Positions 44,601 through 57,500 of a stretch of 64,000 nucleotides of DNA are shown here, in pieces. The position numbers were made by a program, and so were the translations under genes. Position 1 is the first letter of the stretch. Each line of letters begins with the position of its first letter. The DNA comes from Maylandia zebra (Eukaryota > Chordata > Actinopteri > Cichliformes > Cichlidae): positions 4,636,419 through 4,700,418 of the forward strand of contig NC_135188.1 in NCBI RefSeq assembly GCF_041146795.1, read 5' to 3'. The notes under the pieces are model-generated. The model worked only from the letters and a program-made list of their open reading frames with translations. It did not search any database and had not been told where the DNA came from.

Positions 44601-45589
44601 ATTCTTAATTTGGCAAGACGCTGAATATCCACCCACAAGTTGCAATTGCGCTAAAGCCTAGTGGTACAAGTATCCACAAAGTACTTATCGTTTTGGTTAA
44701 CTAAAGGCCTGAACACGTTACTCATGGCCTCGGGTGGTGACTAAACAAACTCAGCAGAGCTACAGAGAGGAAGACTTCAGGTTTACATTAAGTCATGCTG
44801 ACTGCACAGAAATGTACCAGCTGATTTGTTAGAGAGGAATAAGACTTAGATACTGGCTTCTACACTTTTACTGTTTCCTTTATTAACATATTTTTGAGCA
44901 TTACAGGAACTTTGTTGTGAGAGATGTCCTCTGTGCCCTTAAATTAACAACAGATCAGGCCTCTGTCCATTTTTCTCTTTATTTTAATCCTAATTTTACT
45001 TTAATGGGACAAAAATAACTTCTTATGCTAGTGTATCCTTTACACTTTAAGCACTTGATGCTTTCCCCCTGGGATCCTCCTCCTGTACTGCCAGACTGGC
45101 AGTATTGAAGGCAAAGGCCTTCAGGGATATTCTGTATTATTTTGGACTACCCATTTTAAACCAGACCTGCTCTCCAATTGTGGCAAAAAAATGAAATGAT
45201 GAGTTCTTTGTTTTCACAGGGCATTTATGTGACCAGGATATCACCTAAAGGCCCAGCAGACTTGGCCGGCTTGAAGATGGGAGACAAAATAATGCAGGTA
45301 TTTAGTGAAATGAAGTTTTTCTTTTGGAATAGTTGATCCACAAGATGGCACTGTGTACCTCAGGAGCAGTGCTGTGATGTCTTTTACTTTTGGTATTTGA
45401 TTCTTTTTATTTCAAACTAAGTTCCTTCCTTCTTTCCAGGTGAACGGTTGGGACATGACCATGGTGACTCATGATCAGGCTCGTAAAAAACTAACAAAGA
45501 AGAGAGAGGATGTGGTACGACTGCTAGTAACCAGGAAGTCGCTTGAGGAGGCTGTCAAACACTCTAAGTGCTCTTATCCCAAACACTAG
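40424..45589 (+). CDS. tax1bp3: Tax1-binding protein 3 (TIP-1), single PDZ protein
   Basis: A small cytosolic protein made almost wholly of one PDZ domain, which competes with scaffolds for C-terminal ligands such as beta-catenin and rhotekin. Exons: 40424-40462, 44210-44329, 45220-45297, 45440-45589, all phase 0; 128 residues (human 124). It starts MSFVPGQPVTAVV and continues ERVEIQKLRQGENLILGFSI with the carboxylate-binding loop ILGF at residues 28-31, then GGGIDQDPGQNPFSEDK, GIYVTRISPKGPADLAG and VNGWDMTMVTHDQARKKL, where His90 is the alpha-B residue that selects Ser/Thr at ligand position -2. The C-terminal tail KHSKCSYPKH is slightly longer than in mammals. Near-identity to the family over its whole length makes the call secure. 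Confidence 0.96.
41658..41687. repeat. CA microsatellite in tax1bp3 intron 1
   Basis: About 14 AC units. Confidence 0.9.
43031..43929. mobile_element. Composite of hAT-like MITE fragments
   Basis: The left part (43031-43110, AGGGCGATATGACC..., GATAACGATATAACTGACGATATAA) and the right part (about 43792-43929, ending AAATAACTTGCCCAACACTG) resemble the ends of two different common fish MITEs: the inverse of the right end begins CAGTGTTGGGCAAGTTATTT, a typical hAT-type terminus. The middle (43230-43740) is moderately CpG-rich and unassigned. Exact element borders and target duplications were not resolved. Confidence 0.5.
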
Positions 45590-47023
45590 TGTGGTGGCTC
45601 TACTTTTACACAGACTAATGCCATAGCCAAGGAATGAAGACTCACTTGGAGAACACATACTACCCCAAATAGTTGCACCGTGGCCTTTATACTCCAGTAA
45701 TGCAAAAATAGATAAGTAAACAAACTGAGACAAATCAGTTTGTTCATTCAGATCAGTCTGTAGAAAATGAGACTGTTATCTGTTTTGTTTTTTTCTCTCA
45801 TTTGTGGCATATCCAATTATAACTGATCTCAGTAAATTATGTGAAATGACGCTGCTTGAATAACAGCATTTGAGATATTTGTAGCGATTGTCTTCATTTG
45901 TACTTAAAGCAATTTAAATTAGCATTTGGAGAACATTTTATAGACCGGTTCTTCTGGAAGGAGTGTTAAGTCATTCACACATTTAGAATTTATTTGTTAA
46001 GTAATTTGTAATTTGTCCACAAGGTTATTTGGGAACAATCCGAGTTTAATTTGTTTTCCAGCAGCTGACCAAAGTTAAACTGGACACACTGGATACACCC
46101 AGAAAAATTCACTGTTGTTTATTCATCTCAGTTAAAGAACCAATATTTTTCTGCCACTAACACAGCAACAAATGCCAAAGTAAAATCAAAGTTTTTGTAA
46201 TTTAGTATTTCCAGTTTTCTTTTTCTTTAAATAATGGTACAGTGTATTGTATAAAATCTATGCAAAAAATGTCAATAGAGCCAATTTCCAATGTGTTTTT
46301 TTTTCCCTAATGATAATTCTACTGATGCATCACATTTTTCAAGTTGCATTCAGTGTAACATCCTCTCATCTGTTAAAGTAACTACACAGCCAGAATTACA
46401 GTAAAGGTGTTTCATATGAACATTACTTCACATGTTGGATGTTTCTGGATGCACACTTGTCAAATCAGCTTTCTCATTTTCGGCATATTTGCTTCCAGTT
46501 ACCTTTTATCGGCTTCAGAAAGAGAACGATGCTTTTTTGTTTGTTTGTTTGTTTTTCCTGGAGGAGATGATATTCAGCAGTTAGCTCCACTGAGACTGTT
46601 TCGAGGTTTAAATAGTTTTGTTTCTTGTCACTGAACAAAAGTCCAGTTTGAAACTGTAAATCAGCCAAGGAGGAGTGAATGTTGTTTGTTAACTTGAAAA
46701 TGTGCACAGGAGCCTTAAATGTATTAACACTAAGTTTTAATAATTCATTTCCAATTTACCAGTGTGGTATGATCTCATTAGTGCATCTTTCCTGCAACAT
46801 GTAATAAATGACACTGGAGATGACTGGTTTACTTCTAATAAGTATGTTTGCTATGAAACCTTTTCGTACTGAAACCGATATTCTGCTACATTTCTTTTAC
46901 TTTTGGGTGAACTTACTTTTTTTTTTTTTTTCCATATGTAAGTTGCTTATAAAATATTAAACTTTTTACAATATTATACAAGCAATAATCAAGTTTGTAA
47001 AATAAATGGTTTGCTCAAATAAA
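45590..47023 (+). other. tax1bp3: tax1bp3 3' UTR
   Basis: AT-rich sequence without coding potential follows the stop. AATAAA at 47001-47006 and 47018-47023 are good polyadenylation candidates, giving a UTR of about 1.4 kb; AATAAA-like sites upstream (for example about 46803) are alternatives. Confidence 0.55.
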
Positions 47024-49716
47024 ATACCTGTATAACTGTAAAAAAAAACCAAACAAACATGCTGCTGGTCATTTATTGTTTCATACTGTACTGTAGAGTC
47101 GATTTACAGGCACATGTGGGCCTCTCAGTATTTTAAATTCATGTCATCTTAGATTCTCTAAGAGTTTTTGACGAACTGCTCTGTTGGAAACCACTGCTTC
47201 AGAAAATGTCAGTATAGCGGTATTTTTATAAAAGTTTAGCCTGCAAAATTTTATGTTTCAAACATTTTGCTAAAGACTTTGTGCTCATCTGGCAGTTTAC
47301 AAAGTTTGTTTTGGTATTTTTGTTGTTTGTTTCATTGTAGAACATTTGAAAAGGGAATGTTTGTCAGATATAAAAGGAGTTCTGCTTTTTCAACAATGGC
47401 CGACTGAACGCTGTTTAGAGTTGTACTATCTTGATATGTTAATGTCATTGGGTCTGATCCAAACGTTGTCAGGGTGCTCGAACACGAAACCAACAGATTC
47501 AGATAATGTCATGTTAATAGAAAGGACCGCATGTGTGAAACGTGCTAAAATCTGCGAATAACAGACATACAGTAACTGATTACTTTACCCCTCTTTTTTA
47601 TGTTGCAGGACCTTCAGATAGCTTCGTCATGCCAGTTAAAGAGTAATCAGCTGACATTTCAAAGCAAAGAATCTATTCCCTGACCTTTCCGTGTTTAGCA
47701 AGGCTTTTTGATAGTGACCTCTTCTTTTATCTCTTAAATGTGTCCGCTATCAGCTATTCAAAGCATACCTTTGAACAGAGGTCTCAGATAATTCATAGAA
47801 AGGAACCTTTCCATTGTGTTGCTATAACTGCATATGCCTCTAATATTTCATTTTCCACTTTGCGCAGTGACAAGTGTGTTCAAAATAACACTGGAAGTGC
47901 ATTTCTCTGCCTGCAAGCTACATAATTGTAAACCCTTTTTTGGGGTACACTTATGTTCCAGGGCAATAAAAAGTAAACATTCGCACCAGTACTTCTAGAT
48001 TTTAAGGTGAAATATTAAAGCTATTTAAGGGGAAAATTTAAAAAAAGGAAATGTTGTTTTTATTTGTATTTTATTAATTTCGAATAGATCAGGGCTACTG
48101 TGATTTTAAATTGTTTTGGAAAAGCTGTTTTTGGTGTTGTGTAATGCACTGCCAGTGAATTATTTGTGCTCTGAGGACCAAACACCTGAACTGAATGTGC
48201 TGTGTAATGTTTAAAGTCTTAAAATAACATCTGGACACATAATGGGAGAGGGTCGATTTAGGGCACCGCTTAGCTAAAATCCCCCCTTTGAGAAATAATT
48301 TATGAGCGAGCCGTGTGTGTGCGCTTGTTATGTTTATCAGGACAGAGGAAGCATGCTCCATTCCACTTACCTGGGCTTCATAATACTATTGCACCATGTT
48401 GTGAGACAAGAATGCGATTGTGCAAACACCAGCTAAAGCTCAGACTCGCTATCTAGGTTGGCTTTCCCTAATACCGCAACATTAATACCTTGTGTGTTGC
48501 TAGGTAACTAATGGACAGCTATTAAGTGGGTAACAGCGAGCCCCTAATTTGATTCCAGTGTGATTATTTAATCAGCATTTACCAGTCAGCAGTAGTTAAA
48601 CGAACCACCTATAATGACATGAGTAAGAATGCAGCTTCTTGCTGCTGAAAGATAACACTAAGACAAATGTTTCTTCCTGCAAGCGGGTGAATAATTACAC
48701 TATCTAAACATGGATCATACATGATCCATGCCTCCCACGTTATGGCAGGATAATTGGGTTGCCATGGTAATGCGGACTGCTCCTATCACTGTGGTCATAC
48801 GCCAGATTGGAACTTGAAGGAAGCCTACAGAGGTATCCCGATCCTAGGCTGGACTGTTGTAATTCCTTATTGCGAGGCTGTTTAATAGCTCTACTACCTG
48901 ACAAAACCATATTTATATCTAATTGTTAGCCACTTATCACTGGCTGCCTGTGGGACTCATAATATCCCCGTGGTTCTTGGAGTTCTAAAAAGTATAGTAG
49001 GAGGTAGAGCCTTCAACTTTCAGGACCCTGTTCTGTAGAATCAGCTCCCGGTTTGGACTCAGACACCACGTCTACTTAAAAAATTAGGCCTAAAGTCCTT
49101 TTTATAAATCTTATATTTAAGGTTGGATCTGTTGTTCAGTGATATAGGCTCAAAATGCTGGGGTAGATGCTATATTGTGCATCTTCTCTGCTTTCCTCTC
49201 TCATCCACCATGCATTTATTAGTATGTTGCACTATTTCTGTAACCTTCTGTGTTTTCACTCTTTCTGCATTTTTTTTCTAGCTCAAGTGCTGCACGTTAC
49301 TGATCTGCTGCTACCGCCATTAAAAACTAAATTGTTTATCATCTCTCTTTTGTCTTCGCTTTCCACTCACCCCAACTGATCAAAGCAGATGGTCAACCTC
49401 CCTGAGCCTGGATCTGCCAGAGATGTCTTCCTGTTAAAAGGGAGGGGGGTTTGGTGATCCGAGGATATTGTTGGGTTTCTCTTTAGAACATTGTAAAGAT
49501 TTACCTTTCAGTCTGAAATGTTGCGCAACATAAATAAGGCTGAATTGAAAGCTGAATGTTGGAGACATTGACAATAAAGGAGAATCCTAAAGAGTCTCTC
49601 AAAAATGAAATGTTACAGAGCTTACCATTCTGTGACAGTTCATCAGTTTAGGAATGATGCTCCTAAATTTAAAATTAAAATATTTAAATATATATTTAAA
49701 GCTGAATTCTATATAC
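47024..49716. other. Intergenic, nothing recognised
   Basis: AT-rich sequence with scattered open frames under 90 codons, none with a recognisable motif, suitable splice sites or repeat identity. Confidence 0.5.
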
Positions 49717-50470
49717 AGTCATGTAAAAAAGAAAGTTTCCAAAGGACTCTGTGCAGTCCTGTGACAATCTAAATACATCCATGATTCAACAGCTTGTGAA
49801 ACCAACACTGTAAGGAGTTTTGACCCATTCTTTTTTATTCTTCTTTATAATGTTGCAGTTCACAGCACTTAGTTAAGGTCTGGACTTTGACTGGGCCGTT
49901 GCAGCATGTTGAATCTTTTGTTTTTCACAAAATCCATCCACCAAAAGTGCTTAACAGCTGGTAAAAGGTGTTTGTGCTGATATGTTGTGTTTTGCTTTTG
50001 TCAGACTGTGAATTATAGCCAAACATGTCTGCTTCAGTTTAATCTGTGGAAAGGTCACAGTTCCAGGAGCCTTGTGGTTCTTTCAGATATAACTTTGCAG
50101 AGCTAAGCTATGCTGCCATGTTCTTTTTAGAGAGAGGAGGCTTTCACCTGACAAGCTTTCTAAAGACTGATTTTGTTCAGTCTTTCTTTAACTGTACTGT
50201 CATGAAGATTAACATTTAGTATGGTAACTTTTGTTTTTTTTCCATTTATTTTAGCACTGCGTGGTCTGATTTTGGGGTGAACTTGCTGTGATTTCTACTC
50301 CTGGGAAGATTGTGGCATTAACACAGACACAATAAAACCCCCAAACTTCAGTATTCATGAAGGATGGTAAAGTTCACTGCATGCATTTGATTAGAAGTAT
50401 TTACCCTTTTAATTCCCATGTAAGCAGTCAGGGTATGTTTAGTTTTTTCACAGGAATGTCCTGTCCTATG
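49717..50470 (-). pseudogene. Tc1-like transposon relic (different family from the 53 kb copy)
   Basis: The left end ATACAGTCATGTAAAAAAGA is characteristic of a common fish Tc1-type element. The minus strand encodes, with stops and frameshifts, AKLYLKEPQGSWNCDL, a TD-TEADMFGYNSQ segment (equivalent to the W-TDETK-MFGHN region with the second catalytic Asp) and a TNTFYQLLSTFGG piece. The coding region is interrupted and partly deleted. Confidence 0.8.
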
Positions 50471-51996
50471 TACAGTCCTGTCTATTTAGCTGTTCTATTT
50501 AGCTTCTGACAATGCTAGATTACAATAACATGCATTTTACAATAAAACATAATAAGCAAAAATCATAAAGGAATCAAAATTGAAGAAGAAGAAGGAGAAG
50601 AAGTTGGTTCTAGAGCTGCCTTTTGTCCGTGGTGTGAAGATTGAGACTGTTCTTTATCTCTAATCTTTCTTAAATCTTTCTGGAACAGTTGACAAAAACT
50701 CAACATAGCAAAAGTTTTAATAAGTTTTAAATTTCTAGTCTTCTTGTCTCTGAACATCAAACTTAACCAAACTGTCAATTAAAAGCTCCAGAACAGCTTC
50801 CAAAGTCTCCAGTCTCAGCAGTCACATTTGGTGGTGCCCAATAAAATAAAATTAAAATACCTCTACAACATCTTGATTCTGTTTGTTGAATAGTTTCACT
50901 CTGAAAAATAAAAGTTCATCCACTGTTATGTTTAATGGCTTTTTTCAATGGCTTTTATTTATCTACTTATGTATTTTTAATTATCCTCTATTTATCTCGT
51001 TGAGATTAAAGTCTCCTTTTCGACAGTGACTTGACCAAGAAAGAGGCGTTTTATTGTTATTTTATAACAATAAAACGAGTAAAGAAACAAATAGAAAATG
51101 TTTCAACTCGTCTCCAAATCCTGCGCAGTTTGTTGGCTTGTTGTTTCTTTGTTCGTGCCACACAGTTGTGTATATTATATGACTGCATGTTAAAGCTACT
51201 TTTCTCCCCACTGTATGTGTTCATGCATATTAATCCATCGTTTGTGAACGTGGATATGATGCGTGGGAGTGCGAGTAAAAAGCCGGTCAGCTGGATGGCA
51301 TCGGGGTTACGCATACACGAGCCCCCCAGAGTCTAACTAGCACATGCATGTTGTCATAGCAATAAGTGCCGTGTAGTTACACGTGAGATTTATTGTGGAT
51401 CTGTTGTGCTGTTTTACACACATAAACCGGTTATCCACCAGGGCATGTGACGTGATCATGAAACCCACCGAGATAGCTGATTTGCGATGAAGCATTTCGC
51501 ACAGTTTTGGTGCTCGTGAATGGGCAGCAGGCGGCTTATCTTCATCGTTATTTTTCTCTCCCGAAGAGTCCTTAACCTCCTCCTCCCACGCAGACCTCCC
51601 AGGTGCTCAGCTTGGCTGGAGGCTTCACGCACAAACAGAAACCGACACACAGTAAAACAGGAGTTAACAGTAAAGATGAAGGGGGGGGGGGGGGGGGGGT
51701 ACAGTGGGTGGGCGACACTTGTTCATTATCGACTGCTTAGTGGAGAGGAAAGCATCTACATGACTGTGTGAGGAACGTCTTGGACAGAAAGAGGTGTGTG
51801 AGAGTTTATTTCCAATCGTTTTTGGAGCAAGTTAATCTGTAATTACAGGAGGCATCATAGATAAAACCGTCAGATTCAAAGTTGTAGCAAGATTGTGTCA
51901 AGTTTTAATTTGTGTCTTGCAGCGACTTGAAGGAGGACAACTGAAAGCAGGAAGGATCTATGACAGCTCAGCACATCTAGAAACAGAAACAGGGTA
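50471..51996. other. Intergenic upstream of the glutamate transporter
   Basis: Contains a run of 19 G (51681-51699). A possible untranslated exon lies at 51924-51994: it has a TTGCAG acceptor before it and GTAAAT after ACAGG. It could be a 5' exon of the downstream transporter, but no transcript evidence is available here. Confidence 0.4.
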
Positions 51997-52113
<117 letters not shown>

Positions 52114-52417
52114 GGACACATAGACCACTGTTCACACATTTCTTGCCTGAATGTATGTGTGTGTCTGATTGGATTGAATTTTCTCCTGTTGCTATACTGC
52201 TATACTAATTCTCACCTTTCTCTATTTTTAACAAATAATTTGGAAACAAAGATGTAGTGGAGTGGAAACGAAGCTCTATATTTCTGTTTCCTGAAGGGTT
52301 GGTACATGTTTGCCACCTTTTGGCTTCTTTGCATCCAAAAGACTTTTGCACTAAAGTTGTATTTTCTCGACTGGTAACATAATTTGTTTGCTGTAATAGA
52401 GAAAGCAGATTGTATTA

Positions 52418-53413
52418 CAGTTTTTCTCAGTCGCTTTGGTGCGTTTCTCAGATCAGAATTGAAATTCTCATAACTATTAGTTCAACCTCCACAACACTCA
52501 GTCATTTGTGCACATCATAGTAGCAATTTCTCCTCTCTCTGAACAAACTGCAAATGATTTTGGACATGAATCAGTTGCTTCCATACATTTCCCTGCTGCT
52601 TTCTGACATTTCCATTTGCTTATGTCATGTCAGTCAAAAGTAATCATACCTATGGATGCTGAATAGTCATTCCCAATAAAACTAATAGTCATACATCCAT
52701 TGCTTAAGTCATCACACACAAAATTGTTGAACTAGTTATCACATGCCAAATATTGGCCATCTGTCAAGCAAATCCTATACCTTTCTGTATCATTGTTCCT
52801 GGAAATGTCTCCGAAATTGAACAATTGATCTCAGGTGAATTACAGCTGTCACTCATGAGGAGGCTCTACCAAATTGGTGATTTTATGTTTACATGTATTC
52901 TACAGTGAACAAGTGACTGTAGCATATTTTTCTTTTGCACAATTCTGTAGGATTACAAACACTTCTACACAATGGAAATGTGAAACGTACGTATTCAGTG
53001 TCTCAGTTACTCCCAAGACTCCCATAACATCTACAGTGACTTTACTGCACATTTCAGATGGCTGTACAGGTAGGCCATAGTGCTGTCGTCAGCATTTTCA
53101 GGTGTCACCAATTGTTTTTGCAATGGGAAACACTGAAATTATAAACTGTCATAGTGGAAACATGACAATGCCATTTGACTATCTTGTTCATAAAGATGGT
53201 GTCAAGACTTTTCATTTTGATGGCACTGACAGTTTCATTGACATGGATACTTGCTTTTGAGGTATGGATAATCAATTCTGTGCATGTGACGTGCTTTTGC
53301 AGGCTATCCACTAGGTTTTGCAGTTTGCACTAATTGTTTTGGGAAATGCACTAACTGCTGTGCAAATGTTAATGGTGTTCTGAGAAACGCACCAAAGCGA
53401 CTGAGAAAAACTG
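52418..53413. mobile_element. Non-autonomous DNA transposon with 35-bp perfect inverted ends
   Basis: The left end CAGTTTTTCTCAGTCGCTTT continues GGTGCGTTTCTCAGA; the right end is its exact inverse (TCTGAGAAACGCACC ... GAGAAAAACTG). The 996-bp element is flanked by TA on both sides. TA duplications are made by ISL2EU-like and Tc1/mariner elements (Harbinger elements use three bases). No transposase frame was recognised inside, so it depends on a partner elsewhere. Confidence 0.85.
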
Positions 53414-53469
53414 TAAACAAAGACGTATGCAGTGCAGATGGGTTTGTTTGTTTGTTATCTTAGCTGCTC

Positions 53470-54060
53470 ACTTTATTAGGTTCACCTGTTCAGCTGCTCA
53501 TTAATGCAAATATCTAATCATCCGATCACATGGCAGCAACTCAGTGCATTTGGGCATGTAGACATGGTCAAGACGACCTGCTGATGTTCAAACTGAGCAT
53601 CACAATGGGAAAGAAAGGTGACTCTGAAAGTGTCATGGTTGCTGGTGCCTGACAGGCTGGTCTGAGTATTTCAGAAACTGATAATCTGCTGGGATTTTCC
53701 TTCACAACCATGAAGTTTACAGAGAAAAAAACTGGGGTGCTTGTTGTTGGTGTGCATATGAGCATCTTTGAATGTGCAGCACGTTAAACCCTGAAGCAGA
53801 TGGAATACAGCCGCTGAAGACCACACTGGGTGGGACTCTCGACAGATAAGAAGGGAACTTCACTGTACTCAAATGGCCTCCATAGTCAGTCCAACAGACC
53901 ACTTTTGGGATGTGGTGGCATCGGCTGTGTGATGCTATCATGTCAATATGGAGATCTCAGAGAAATGCTTCCAGCATCTTCTTTAATCTCTGCCACGAAG
54001 GATTAAAGCAGTCCGGAAGGGGATCCAGCTACTGTCAAAGAGAAGATTCAACTTCTTTAT
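53470..54060 (+). pseudogene. Tc1-like transposon relic
   Basis: It begins near TTCACCTGTTCAGCTGCTCA, and carries TGGCAGCAACTCAGTGCATT, AATGGGAAAGAAAGGTGACT, GGTCTGAGTATTTCAGAAAC, then after an internal deletion CTGAAGCAGATGGAATACAG, CACTGTACTCAAATGGCCTC, TTTGGGATGTGGTGGCATCG, GATGCTATCATGTCAATATG and CCACGAAGGATTAAAGCAGT. These are the start, the W-PPQSP..NPIEHLWD region and the end of a Tc1-type transposase gene. The catalytic centre is lost through deletions. Confidence 0.82.
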
Positions 54061-54531
54061 TGTTGTCTTTCCTGTCTACACGTTGTTCTACACTGACAGT
54101 TTATTGTCTCGGGCTGTGAAGAGTTTGAAATAATTCAACCTTCATGGGAAAAATCAATAGTCCCCTTTGAATCGCTGTGATCTGGACATTTATCATGTAC
54201 ATCACTGTGTCATTTTCTACTGAATGCTGTTTGACATGGAAAGGTTATTGTGTGGAGTGTTGACGATTAGAAATAGGAATGTAGGCATATTTGTCTGACT
54301 TTGATTTGTCACACGCCACAAAATATTGGCTGTGTGTGTGTGTGTGTATGAGAAGGTCAGGCCATATGAGAGGTCTTTCATGTCTGTCTTGTTATGAAAG
54401 CTGAGCTGAGACAAACTCTCCACTCACCTCCGGAGGTTCACACACGCGACATCCTGACCCTCTCGTCCACAGCGGTGAAGCTCTGACGGTTACCTGATTT
54501 TAACTGGACTGCTTGACTCAAAGTCTAAAAC

Positions 54532-57500
54532 ATGAGTGGTGAGTAGTCAGACAGCTTAAAGGCTTTTTCCAATCGCTACTTTGTGCGATCACGAGAAAAA
54601 TACCTGCCTTTATTTCTCAATTTCACAGAGAAATTGCTGGGATTGTAACCACGACAGAATAAGACCTGCACCTGGTCTGATTTTAAAGAAAGCTGTCGTG
54701 TTTCATCGGCATAAATTAATCAGTGTTTTGAATAGTATCAATGTAGTTTACAAAATATGACAACTGTAATATAACCAGGCAAACTGTGTTTTGCGCTCAT
54801 GGACATGAATTTCCACCTTTTTTGTGTGAGTGAGAGTAACGTTGTAAGTAATATATTTAATTAGGAAGCATTGTATTTCATGTCAGAAGCAGAAAGTGTG
54901 GGGAGACCTCACCATGGCAACCAAGAAAGCGTTAAAAAAGGTGGAAAAATCTGCATTTTTAACCCAAAACGTCGTCTTTTGTACTTGGTGACAATCAGTG
55001 CATTAAAGGTTTTGAGCATTTCAAAAACTACCACAGATTGAGACTGTGTTGTATAATAAGTGATAATAATAATAAAGCATTGGAACACGGACTAATTTTA
55101 AATTTTTTTTTTACATGCTGGGGGTTTCCTGTTTAGTATTCATGAATTATGTCCTGCATTACAAGCTGCTTGACTTTTGCCAGCCATATATCCACCATGA
55201 GTTCACATGTTTTGACAGATTTATTGTTAGTCAGTATTCACTTGGATTTCAGAGTTTAATATTATCTCTTCATTATAATAAACGCCTGATGATTATCTGG
55301 GGTCAATGCCCCTTTTATTATGGTATATTTCCTGGTCGTTGAGTTAAGGTTTCAGTGTTTATTTGTCAAAAAAAAATTAAGGCAGCTGGAACTGCAGCTT
55401 TTTTACTGAAACTGTGAATGAAACAGGGATTTAAAACAGAAACTCTGCAGTCTTTCTGTTCATTTGCAGCCTGATCAGCATCTGGATATTTTGGGAATTA
55501 GGTTTTTGCATGTGAATACTAATGAAGCACAGAGAAGTTTTTAAAAAAAGAAACATTAAGCTGACTCACAGCTGAAAGTTTCTGGTCAGCTCCAGCCTGA
55601 CAAAATTAGCTCATGCGGTGCAGCTTACGATCAAACCGCTCTCTCACTGCTTGACTTGTATTGAGGCAGAAAGGAACATTTTGATCATTTAATTGTGTTC
55701 ATCACAAGATTTATGTAGTAATGCTGTTATATTATAACCTGTGAACTGCCTTAATGTTCAGCCCTTCGCTGTAGTGCCTTTCCTTCCTTGAGACTTCCTT
55801 TTTCATTAGTCTTGCCTTTACTGAGCTTCACGACTGAACATTTTGTTTTCATTCCTACTCTAGTGTGACGCTGTAGAAACTGGCAGCTTCATCCACTCTT
55901 ATCCATTACACACTAGAATGGGGTTATCAGCAGAGGTGTGGACTCGAGTCACATGACTTGGACTCGAGTCAGACTCGAGTCATTAATTTTATGACTTTAG
56001 ACTTGACTTGAAAAAATGTTCTAAGACTTGTGACTTGACTTGGACTTTTACACCAATGACTTGGGACTTGAATTGGACTTGAAAAGACTTGATATTTTAC
56101 CCCAAATATAAAATTTAACATGCATATTATATAGAGATTGAAAATGTGACGTCATTCACGGGTAGAACCGCAAAGGATTCTGGGAACTCGTGGCAAGCGG
56201 TCAAGCGGTACTAGCGCACGCAGGCTTTCAATTAAAATCAGTTATACAGCGATAAAAAGAAACACAAAAATGTCAAGAAGCCGTTGTATTATTAACTGCA
56301 ATAGCCGGTCGCATGACAGCCACGGGAAGCCGACGGGTAAAGAGATCGGTTGTTATCGGATTACGTCGTTGAAGAGAAATTGTTCGAGCCATGTTTCCGA
56401 AGTAACAAAGAGGCGACGGATGGCCTGGATTGCAGCCATTCAAAGACCAATTATAACGTCCCAGAACACTCCAGCTCACAGGTTAGTCTGCTCCAAGCAT
56501 TTACACGAAGGTCAGTGTTTTTTAGTAGTTAATACGTCATTTTCATAACATAATTGGTGATATAGGTTACAAGCAAGTCTGGCGCTGAACAGAAATTGTC
56601 GCGCTATGCTCCTTTATTTATTGTGCATAAATAGTGAATTGTCCTGACACAATATTGCGTTTCGCTTCTGTTATTATGGTACACTGACAAAAACATATAC
56701 TTTTATTCACAGGATAAAACAGTTGTTTTGTATCACTAATTGTCCAGTGCGATTACAGCATACAGTATTATTGTCACTGCTGCATTTCTGTGATGCTACC
56801 AGAAATTATTTCTGTTAGGTATTTTAGTACCATGGGAGCATTTACTGGATATTGTTTTATAGTGACATTATGCAGGAAAACTCTGTCATTCAATAAGGCC
56901 CCTTTGTTTCAGTGTTTTTCTCTTTGACCCAAGAATTGATGTGTGAGAATCACAGGCTGGTACAAGGTTGAAATACCACAGAGATCACTCCCTCAGCTAC
57001 ATTAGTTTCTTAATCTTTTAGACGCCTGTTGAAGGCCAAATGGTTTGTTTCAGATTTCACTAATGAAAGAACTCTTCGTTTTGTGCCTTGAAAATATGTC
57101 GCTGAGATAATCACAATTGTAGCTGAACTGATACACTACACAAAGGATGCTTCTTCACCCAAGGGCAGGAAGACGCTGCCTTATCTTGGTCTGTACTGGT
57201 TTAAACTGATAAATCTGCTGTCTCATGAATTTTACCCTCTATATAAACTGTTGTACTTGTGAATAAAGTTGAGTCACTTTGGGAAGACAATCTAAAGCAG
57301 TCTCTGTTTTCTTGTTCTCCCAAGCTGCTCCCGAGCTGCTCGTACTAACACGCTGAATGGCATGCTTGAATATTACTTGAGAATATATTTGACTGTGTTA
57401 CAGACTAAGGGACATTCTCTGCTGATAGACGTCCACGCCTCGGAGGAAGCCGATCCACGGAGTAGGCCCTGGAAACAGTTTCCTTCAATTTCCACTGCTA

